From Ciona savignyi (taxonomy: Eukaryota > Chordata > Ascidiacea > Phlebobranchia > Cionidae), in contig CH003124.1 in the NCBI GenBank assembly GCA_000149265.1, forward strand, positions 58,846-122,845: 64,000 nucleotides of DNA, in the 5' to 3' direction. The notes below the pieces were generated by a model. It was given only the letters and a program-made list of their open reading frames with translations, ran no database searches and had not been told where the DNA came from. This document shows positions 21,848 to 33,800 of the stretch, piece by piece (position 1 is the first letter of the stretch; each line of letters begins with the position of its first letter). The position numbers and the translations under genes were made by a program.

Positions 21848-24800
21848 ATGTTCAACATAGCAAGATTTGTAGTTACAACTCTGCGAAGGTTTCTTCAGCT
21901 TCTAGTTTATTAAGGTGCGTAGTATTTCCAAATATGACCTATATGTTGTGTGGCTTATTAATCGTTTCATGCTCACAATATTTAGAACTCTCAGTTTATT
22001 TATTAAGTACTGTACGCTCACTATGGGAAGTATTAGAATATAAAAGACCATGTTTAATACGCTAACATCGGGGATATTACTTAGACATCAAAAGGTTGCA
22101 TGTGCCAAACTGGTCTCTAGCTAGTCGGTTGTGTTCTTGGGCAAGGCATGGACATTGCCTGAACCCAGCGGATTAATGGGTTTTACTAAATTGAAGGAAC
22201 GTGTTCATATACAACACACTACAATAGCTCCGGTAACCCGACGATGGGCGCAAGGTGATTTGAAGATTGCCCGTGTGATAACCCCATTGGTTTTTCCATT
22301 CACAGGGATAAAACTTGAATAACCCATCATATACCCTAATATATTCTAAACCAATCTTAATTCTTCACAGATCTCTTCACCTTGTATTTGCAGTGACTTT
22401 TTTAATATGTGGGGAAGTTTCAGCTTCCAGCCCAGGTACTGTAATTAATAGATATCGAAATTAAAATTATTTCGATAGGTTCTATCTTCAGGTTTATATA
22501 AATATTAGTAGTTAATTTTTAACTGTTTAATTGACTTGTGGCTGGTTATCTTCTACGGAAATTAAGAAACAAATTTGTTTTATGTGCAAACCAAACAAAA
22601 ATACTTGCTCTGAAATGCTTGCACACTCAGTTGAAATTCCAAGTAAAATGTTATGGTGACTAAAATGGGTGTGTTACTTAAAGCCCAACCTACTTAAAGT
22701 CTAACCTAACATTTTGCAAATGTATTTAATTTTTAAATAAATACTTTTTACAATTTCTTTCCCATTATCCTTTTAGACCCTGCGTCTTCAACCCCCAATT
22801 CACTGATCATCCAAACATCAGCCTTCCCTACACAACATACCAATGGAGGCCTACAAACCACATGTTCCAGCAATGATGGATGTGTTTTAAGACTAAACAC
22901 AAGCGAAGAGGTAAAGCTATGTTTTGTTAGATTGGTAAAAATCATTGAACGGCGGCTTAGGTGATTTTAGTCTAGTGTTGAACAGGTTTATGCTTGGTGA
23001 AGTGGATCACGCATGTTGTAGTTAATTTGGATAACCTTCATGAGATAAAATTATTTTTTTTTGAAAGTGGGGCAATATAAGTAAATTACCTACCTACATT
23101 AACACTTAGTGGGTAGTGGTAAAGTTAGTTTTCATTTATTCATTATAGTAAAGGAGTTGAATACAAAATATGTTTCAAAAAAGAAAAAAAATGGCAAAAC
23201 TACAATCAATAAAACACATCAGTAGTAATGCATGGTTTTCTTGGATCAGTTAAAGTCATTAAATGACTCCAAATGGATCATGAATGCTGTAGTTAATTTG
23301 GATGGATTTCACGCCGATTAAAATTCATTTTATTTTAAAAATAGTAGGCGAATCTAAGTAAATTTACCGACCTACATTTATACTTAACAAAGAGTGGGTA
23401 GTTAGTTTACAATCCTTCGCTACGTTGAAATAGATTAGCATGGATTTATGACTAAAAAAGGAGTCGGAAAAATTGCCAAAACCACAGTACTTAAAACACT
23501 CAGTAGATCCGCACGATATAAGGATTTTAAACAAAGAGATGTGGCCGCTAAACCTAAAAGAGATTATGTAATCTGCTAAACCCATATTTGGGTGAGCATG
23601 ACACATTGGAATGAATACGCACAGTGACACACAGACACAGGAAGGATATGGTGATTATTGGTTCCCTGCAATGATAAGACATAAATATCCTATCGTTGAT
23701 TTGTGAAACACAACTTGGAATATTATTAGAATTGCATGTGGTAACCGATCATATAATAAACTTTAAAAAAAATGTAATCATAATAACATAATTTTAATAT
23801 GATGTAACTAATACATCGAATGTACGTTAAGATGGAATAAAACAAAATAAGAAATCTACAATTTACCATGCATGGTTATGTAGGTGGTTATAATAGGACA
23901 TAAGTATTCTATAATAAGACATAAACATCCTATCATTTATTCGTGAAGACTAAACATAACTAGAAATAAAATGAGTAGTTCTTATGATTTTTATAACGGT
24001 AACCATCATAAAGTATTAATAATACATTCTTTGTAGGTAAAGATGGAAAGGAATTCAGTAAAAAAAAAGATATCTACATTTTACCATATTTCGTTATGTA
24101 GATGGTTAAACAAATTATTATGTTTATTATGTGATGGTTTACCTATTATAAAATCATATGAACAATCTTAATAATATCATAATAAAATTTTGTCTTCACT
24201 ATCCAGTCATGGTATGTTTATGCTTTACCCCTGGGAAATAGTTATTTAAAGTAGCTTTGCTTGTCCTGTTATGAGCTACCATGGTGAATGTTGAAACATA
24301 TAAGTTTTAAGTTAAATATCATGTTCTTGTACCCGTAAACCAATTACAAAATTTAAAGGCTACCAGTACTAAAGTCCTATGGCGCATATTTTTATTTTTT
24401 CCTGTATTCCTATGGATAAAGCAATGGGGGTTTTGGTTTAGGAGAAATTGGAGAGTGAATTGTTGTAAGAAGTAAGACTTCTTATCAAATCGTATGGTAA
24501 ATACTGATTCTCAAATGCAACATGTTGATTTTGTTTGTCATTATCTAAAAACATGTCCTGCATTCATGGGTCTAATCATCATTAGTTTGTTATTAAAATA
24601 CTTCATCAGTGTTTATTATTTTTTCGAAGATTCATTCCATGATGTGTTTAGTGGGATTATATTTTTGCCAGCATTATTTTCTTCTAATATCAGCATTATT
24701 TTATTGTAATATCGGCTTGTATTTTTGCCATCATTATTTTTATTAATAACTAAACTACTAGGTAAAGATAATACCCAGATTTATATTATTGTTTTTTTTA

Positions 24801-27800
24801 GTGTAGTTTTTGTAAATTGTCGTCTTTTCCCTGTTTCCAAGTGCCATGTTGCGTGTTTTCATCTCAGAAAAACAAGTTAACTAAAAATTAGTGGTTGATT
24901 CATACTACAAATGCTAGTCAAATAATCTACTCAGTATTGTTCACACTGTAAAGAGGAAAATATTAACATTTTCATTCTTATCTGTAATTCCCAAAAAAAA
25001 AACAAATTAAAAATTTCATTGCATTATTAATGAAAGCATCCAACACCAGGGGTTATAATCATAAATTGTTGTTTTTAATTAAAATGTGTTTCCAGTTTTG
25101 TGGTATATTGGATCACAATTTTAATATAAAAAGAAAAAAATATTAAACCTGTTCCTTTCCTTTGTTTCCCAGTTCATAGATGAATTTGTACGATACACCG
25201 AGATTGTATTCACGAGATACAAGGAGGTAAACGCCTCCCACATAACCTTCGATGGGTTGAACCAGCTCATGATGGACCTGGGGGTTCATGAACCTGAATC
25301 TCATGATCATGATCATGATCACGCTCATGAGATGGACTATTCCGATGGATATTTCTACGACTTGGATGATGGTTACAATGCAGAGGAGGAAGTACAAGCA
25401 CCAAAGGTCTGCAAAACGATGGATTAATTTGCTGTTAACGGTTATGATATTCATGATGAATGGAGCTATTGCAGTGTGTTGTGTATGATTCACCCATTCC
25501 TTCATTTTGGTAGAATCCACTAATCCGCTGGATTCAGGCAATGTCCGTTAAGTGCCTTGCCCAAGGACACAACCGTCTAGCTAGCAATCAGTTTCGAACC
25601 TTTTAAGGAAGAAGTACAAGCGCCAAAGGTATGTCTGCGAAACGATGGATTAATTTGCTGTTAACGGTTATTATATTCATTATTACCAGGAGCTATTGCA
25701 GTGTGTTGTGTATGGTTAAGACGTTTCTTTATTTGGATTCAGGTAATGTCCATTAAGTACCTTGCTATATTGAATGGCATAAAATATTCATAGTTTGTAA
25801 ATTAAAATGAGGAAGAATATATAAGAATCAATTTTTGCACTGTCTGTGTAACCCTCGAAGATTTTTGTTTAGTGCTCAGTGCTGGGAAAGGCGATAGTAG
25901 TGTTATATGGACACAAAAAAAATACAGTTTTCTCAGTAGTGTTACTGGACTCTTAACTCTTTCACTCCCGGCCAAATGCATTAATTTAAACATGCTGTCC
26001 CGCAGTGTTTTTTACAATTTTTGGTCATTTTCAAATTAGCACAGTTTTTCTCAAATTTATGCTATGATTTAATATTTAGTATGGTTGGAAAGATAATTTA
26101 TCCCTCTTTTAAACAAACCGCACACCTAGAATATACCTCCAATAAAGAATATATTATGTAAACTTTAGTGAACACCACTTTTTATGTAAAGAAAATTCTG
26201 CTCGACTTTGAAAATTTTGAGGTGCACTGACAAACGAAATACTCACTAATTATTGGTATGCCCAAATGATATGAAAATTGGAATGTAGATTATCTAATAG
26301 TTTTTGTACTCAGGAAAATTTGAACTGTATTTGTATCTTCAGTAGTTTTTTTACTATTCCTAATTGAAATTTTCCTTTATTCTAACTATATTATGAAAAA
26401 TTGAACCAAAACGCATTGAAAGTTTTTAGTTTTGTAGAACTAAAATAGTAAAAAGTATAAATAAGAACAGTGAAGGAAGTGTAAAAAGGGCATACAAAAG
26501 CAAACAAACACAAATACTATATCCAATATTCTTCAAACCAGGGCACACCGAACTAGCTAGTCTCGCCGCCTTTTTCTTTATCGTGCGCTCAGCAGGCCCA
26601 GCTGGATTCATGCTTTGGTGAACACGAAGCATAAACGCCTGCTGTGAAAACGTCACCAACGCTCTCCTTTTTTTCTCAACGGCACGAAATTCACAGAGAA
26701 TGTAAAGAAAGACTTGCTTGACAAAAAGAGCTTCTCTGCAAGTTAACGCGACTCCTATTGGCTGAGTTAGTCACTTGTAAATTCGTGTAAAATCGATAGA
26801 AATAAGAGGTGAAGCCTTGAAAAAGAAAGGCTATCACTCCTCGCATTTTTAATATTTCTCCACGAAAATTACAGAGAATAAAATATAGGGTTTCCTTGAT
26901 CGAATGAGCCATAGCTGAGGTCTCTACCATTACGCATTGCGGAGAAATCGTTTTTTAGATTTGCACCCATTTATGTACAGGCGGGATACCATGTTTTCCC
27001 ACCAACTCGCGATATATGGCGAGTTGGGACGGAAAAGAGTTAATATAGTTGCTGAAAACTGTTTCAGTTTTTTTCCAAAAATTATTGTTGTTTTTAAACT
27101 TTGCTATGCGATAGACATTGAATAACTTTCTTTATCAAAATTCAAGTTTCGAATGACCATTGAATGTTTCAGTTATTCAACAAAAAAAAATTTTTTTTAC
27201 ACTTTTGCAATGACATAGACATTGAATAATTTTCTTATTCCAGTGTCGAATGGCAATTGACATTGTATCCGAGTCATACCCTCATCTGAACGCAAATTCT
27301 GTTCAAATCAATCTCGAAGACTTCACAACCATGCTCCCCATGATTATGGATGGTGTGTACGAGTGTCTGAAGTCAGCGGGGGAAGTCACTGAAGGTATTT
27401 CTTCGATTGAATTAATACTTAGGATAGGATATTCATGTTTATCTCTGTGAATGGGAAAACCAAGGAGGTTAGCATACGGGCAATCGTCAGATCACCTCGC
27501 GCCCACCGTCGGGTTACCGGAGCTATTGCAGTGTGTTGTATATGATAACCTATTAATTCGCTGGGTTCAGGCAATGTCCGTTAAGTGCCTTGCCCAAGGA
27601 CACAACTGACTAGCTAGCAGCGAAGCTTTCAATTGATAGGTGACGCACTTAACCGCCTGACTAACCGGCCAGACAGGCTTCATTAGATGATCTAACCACC
27701 TTATGAATAATAAATATCATTTGGACTCTAGGCCTGTCACGCTTCCCCATTAGCCCATTTTACGCACCCACCTACCCACCAATGCATTATTTAAAGATGT

Positions 27801-30800
27801 GAAATACAATTTACAATAACAAAAGAACAAATGTGTCATTTTTTGCTCCTGATTATTTTAACCTTTAAAAACTTAATATCATTAAGTTTTCTACCTATAG
27901 TCTTACATGGGATAAAAACTTATTACTGTTTAATGCTTAAAACTGTAAATACTCAAGCAATAAGGAACATATTTGTGTATGATATTATGAAATTAAAACT
28001 TTATAAAGCAACATAACTTATCATTGTTTCGTTTTTTTAGAGGAAACTGTAGAAACTGTACAAGAAAATCGTGCAAAAGGTAAATTTTTGTTTTTTGTGT
28101 TTTTTTTGCGATTTTGTAGGACAATATTAAAATAAAGGTGATTTAGGTTGATTAAGTCAAAACTCTGAATAAAATTTTACAATAAATTAGAGTCCCACAT
28201 TAGAGAAAAAATATACTATGATTATGCTTTGCCATTTAAAATAATTTTGTGCACCGATACAAAGCTGAATAATGTTTTCGGTTTTATTCATAAAAACCAT
28301 TGATAATAATATTTTGAGCACCAATCTTATTTTTATACATTTTAATGAATAGTTTTGTTCATTACATTTAACTTATGGCTAATCAGTCGTAAGTAAAGAA
28401 TAATTTAACTTGCCGATATTAAAATGAATATTTCATTCCTTTACAGCCTTTTATAGTGTATCGCATGCCTCTCTGTAATTAAGTCAAACTCTGAATATAA
28501 TTTCATAATAAATACAAGTCCAACATACTATAAAATAATATGCACTCTACCTTAACTTTTCTTTATCAGCCGGAAGTAAAGATTATTTTTTAGCCGATCT
28601 TTTCATTTATTTAAGTATGAAGTATTGCTCTCCATGATTCAGCTAATATGTAAATTTAGATGCAGATCCGAAACTAAATATTTTCATTTATGAAAATTTT
28701 CCATAACAATTTTATTTATAGGAAAAAAATCCACAAGAATAATATTGAGCACATATCTTAGACTAAATAGGTTTATTCATTTATAAAAAATGTCCATATT
28801 AATTTCATCTATAAGAAAAAATCCATAATTTTGAGCACAAATTCTAACATAAATATTTTGGTTTTCATTTATAAAAAATTTCTATAACAATTTTATCTAA
28901 AAAAAAGTCCATAAGAATAATTNNNNNNNNNNNNNNNNNNNNNNNNNNNNNNNNNNNNNNNNNNNNNNNNNNNNNNNNNNNNNNNNNNNNNNNNNNNNNN
29001 NNNNNNNNNNNNNNNNNNNNNNATTACATAATTTTGAGCCCAGATCTTAAACTAAATATTTTCATTCATTGATAAAAAATTTCCAAAAGAATTAACTTTA
29101 AGAAAAAATCCATAATTTGAGCACAGATTATTTTCATTCATTTCCAGTGTTCCCAGTGTGTTTTCAGCCGCTTTCTTAAACATAAATATTTTCATTCACT
29201 GCAGTGTGGGGAATCGCGATCATCTCTGTCGCAGTGATCAGCTTACTTAGCGTGATTGGGATTCTAATCGTTCCTCTCATGCGTCACAGTGGATTCTTCA
29301 ACCGACTTATCTCATTCCTTGTCGCACTGGCGGTTGGTACTCTGACAGGAGACGCCCTGCTTCATCTATTACCTCATGTACGTTGAGATTTTATCAAAAA
29401 CATTATACTTTTCAATTTTGAGTTGTTTTTTTTATGTTTTTTTTTTTGGTTTTTCAATTTTGAGTAAAATAATTATTTTTTTGTTTTTCAATTTTGAGTA
29501 AAATTATTATTTTTTTGTTTTTCAAATTCAAGTAAAATTATTATTTTTTTGTTTTTCAAATTCAAGTAAAATTATTATTTTTTTGTTTTTCAATTTTGGG
29601 TAAAATTATTATTTTTGGTTTTTCAAATCCGATTAAAATTTTTATTTTTTTATTTTTTAATTTTGAGTAAAATTATTTTTTATTATTTAAATTGCTTATT
29701 CCTTTTTTTTAAATTATCAAAGTGTTTAACAATCCTGATTCCATTTGCGTAAAAACAAGCTGCATCAAAAGATTTTGCTATCGTTGTATAATATAAAACC
29801 CATAGAGTACACTGGTTTGCAGTGGTACCTCTAAATACTACAGGATCGCTTGGAGCGCATGGATCGCTTACTATACCTCGTAATTACAAAAGCCAAGATT
29901 TTAATGTTAGGGTTGGGGTTAAAATTAGTTCTGGGGTTGAGATTAGTGTTTGGGACAGAGTGAGAATTACTTTACATAGCAATCTAAGTGATCCAAGCGG
30001 TCCAAGCGGTCCAAGCGATCCTGCCGTTGACAGGAATTAATAACAAAGACTTTTCATGATGCAGGCAATGGGTGATCATGATCATGGGAGTGGTGGTCAT
30101 GAGGGTCACAATCACGGTGATGAGAGCAAAGAGAAAGAGAAACTGATGAAGAGTTTGGCAGCTGTGTTCGGGATGTACATCTTCTTCATTGTGGAGAGCG
30201 TAATGGGGTTGGTGCGGAAGCATAAGGTACGTTGGGTTGGTGATTTATTGTCAAATCTTCACCCACTGTTGATAGGAAAGGATATTCGTGTATATTCGTG
30301 TGAATATGAAAAATTGAAATTATTGCACAATTGATGGTCAGTTCACCTCTCACCCAGTGTGTTATGTATTATAGACACGTTCCTTCAATTTAGTAGAACT
30401 CCTCATTCCGCTGGGTTCAGGCAATGTTTGTTAAGTGCTTTGCCCAAGGACACAACCGACTATCTATCGATGAGTTTCGAATCTGCAACCCTTTGGTCGT
30501 AAGGCGACGCATAAATACACCAGACTAACTGGTCGAACGATTTATTTTTTTGTTTGCTGTACTTATCGAGGGTCAGACTAGTGACGAACTTAAAAACAAA
30601 ATAAAAACATCTGCAAAAAAAGCTATCTGGATATATAAATTATAAAGAAAATGCCTTTTTGGCATGATGTTTGTTATTCAGTCGAGTGCTTAACGACTAG
30701 GATTTTAATTTATTGTTAAATTTTTTTACTATAAATTCTTAAGCCGGTCCCTCTCTAGTACTAGGTCACCCTTTTTAGTTGCTATTTTAAGGTTCTAATT

Positions 30801-33800
30801 TGGTTAATATGGGTTTAAATAATTCACAAATTCCCTAGATAATAATCTTTTTGGAAATTAGTTACACCATGCAGGTTTTTCTGCTTCCTTTTTAATTATT
30901 CATCCGTTAAATTCGCGCCATTAATCATTTTAACCCTGACGAGGTAACAAAATATTTAAACTAATTTTAACCTGAAATACAGTTTCAAAATTATTCAATT
31001 TTTTACTTTTTAAATTTATTCAAAATGTTTTACGTTTCAAATTTGTAGAAAATTTGTGTTTAGCTTTTTTAATATTAAGATTATCACTGATTTTTATTTA
31101 TCAATGCATTTAACATTTCAGGAGTCGAAAAAGAAAAGTGCCGATGTCGTGAAAACCTCTCCAAGCGACTCATCGGTTGGTTCCCCGATTAGAAGTGACG
31201 ATGCATCGTTTTCCATTCGCACTGAATGCATAGGTATCGTGTTCATATCTGTTTTACCTTGTTGTTTAGGTATCAAAATATCTGTTAGTTTGTTGTTTTG
31301 CTAGCGGTGCAAATATTAATCATTCGGTAAAAATGTATAGGTATCGTGTTCATATCTGTTACCTTGTTAAGCTTTCCCATAGGTACCGAGATATCTTCGA
31401 CTTTGTTGTATTGCCAGCAGTGCTAAAGTTAATCATTCGGTAAAATGTATAGGTATCGTGATTATAGGTTTGTAATCTTCAGCCCTAAAGGGTAAAATTT
31501 TACCCCTGACACCTCTAAGTGTACGCCTATGCTGCAACTAATGTCCCAATCCTGATCATGTTGTCACTTTATCAATTCTTGGGTAATAAATTTCCCCCAC
31601 CACCAGTTCTAGAAAGTACCACATATCACCCACATAACCTCAATAACTTACATATTTCCTCCATTCACAGATAGCTTGTTGATCCCTGAAACTGATCTTA
31701 GGATAACCAACCAAGATGGTGGGATGGTGGTAATCAACGACAACCTTTTCCCAGTGGGTAGAATAAGTGATGTTTACTTTTTTTTAGCCTAGATTGATTG
31801 TTTGGTGGGTTGATGCGCCTCCTTTCATCCTAAGTTGCAGGTACAAAACTGGTCGGCAGATAGCCAATTGTCCTTTGGACAAAGCACTTAACAGACATTG
31901 CCTGAACCCAGTGAAATGATGGGTTCTACTAAATTTATGAAACATATCTATCATATACAAAACACACTGCAATAACTACGGTAACCCGCCGGTGGGCGCA
32001 ATGTGATCTAACGATTGCCCGTTTGGTAACACCCCTTGTATTTAACCATTTAAAGGAATAAAACAAGCTATGTTAATCATTTTTTGTCACTTTCTTATAT
32101 TCATTACTTCACAGATGAATGGTTCCACCCCCAATAATGGGGGTTTCCCCATGAAACCTGGTGCAGGGGATTGCCCTAACGTGAAAATAGCAAATGGTAA
32201 GTTTAATAAAAAAAACTTTAATTAAAATTCAACAATTTGTTTTTGTTCGTTGTCAACTTTTGTGTTGTGTTTCGATAATTAAATATTCTGTATTTAATAA
32301 TAAATATTTTGGCTGTTTCTGTCTGATTATAATACAACATTTTTTTGGTAAATTAAACATTGTATAATTTTTTATAATACAATTAATACATGATAGAGTA
32401 CGAACACCTTGTATTTTACCCAAACCATAATTCAGTATTTTACGATAAGAATGATGGCCTGCATTCCTGGTCTCAGTGTGTCACCATACAATGCAATAGT
32501 ATGGTAGGGGCGGGTTCACAGTAGCCTCGGGACCAGGAATGTAGGTCATGGCCAGTTACTCCAGCGCCCTGAATTAATCATGGGTTAAAGATATATGGGT
32601 CAAGTCTGCCAGTGTCCTGAAGAAAGCTGACTTTTATACACATCTCTGACCACCTGACCGGGATAGATGCGAGATCATCAGATTTAAAACTTTCACAAAT
32701 TGTCCCCCCCCCCCCAACTAATATAACAAACCCACAGGTCATACGAACGGCGAGCACACCCACCGACACAGCCACACCCACAGCCACACCCATCACAACC
32801 ACGAGGAACTTCTCAATTCCGAAGGAATCAAGGACTTAGCATGGATGATAATAATGGGGGACGGACTGCATAACTTCAGTGATGGTCTGGCTATAGGTGA
32901 GGTCTTTGACACATAGTTGGATACCAGAAGTGCAACCTGCTCATTTTATGCAAAATTCTGTTGAATATTATTATAACCTACTAATCTGTATATTTAAAAA
33001 AATGTATATTTTAAAATGATGGGTTATTTTTACACCCCTGGCAAAACAGCAAGTTTCCGCATCTGGGAAAAAAAAATTGAAATATCATTTTTCTTTCTAG
33101 CATAACTGAACAACTAGCGCCCGGTTTCGATCCAACAATCTTTTTGCATCTATATATCCTGCACAATATAAATCAAAACTGCCATACATTCGCCTCATAC
33201 AATCGAGCTTGCGACTGGTTTTGATCCCACAACCTTTTTGCTGATAGTCAACCCTGCACAATATCAATCACCACCACCATACACCCCCAACATATCAGGT
33301 GCAGCATTCAGTAGCTGTGTTAAATACAAAGATTAGTCCAGAAATCATTCAGTGTATTATTTCAAACACAACCGAACAGTTATAAGCTGGTTTCGATCCC
33401 ACAACCTTTATACTGATAGATCACCCTGTACATTATCAATTGCAGCCACCGTACATTTGTGCAATGGCAATCGTCAGATTACCTAATGTCTGTAGTCAAG
33501 TTACTGCATGTGCTGTAATGTGTTAAGTATTCAGGTAACTTTAACAACCAAGTAAATTGTTTTAAACACAAATGAACAACCACAACCGCCATACATTTGC
33601 GTCATATCGGGTGCAGCTTTTCAAACACAACCGAACAGCTAGCGGTTGGTTTCGATCCCACAACCTTCCCCCACATATCAACCACATCTTGTCCCCCCAG
33701 GCGCAGCATTCAGCAGCAGCATCGCAGCAGGACTGGGTACCTCACTTGCTGTGTTCTGCCACGAACTCCCACATGAACTGGGAGATTTCGCCATCCTTCT

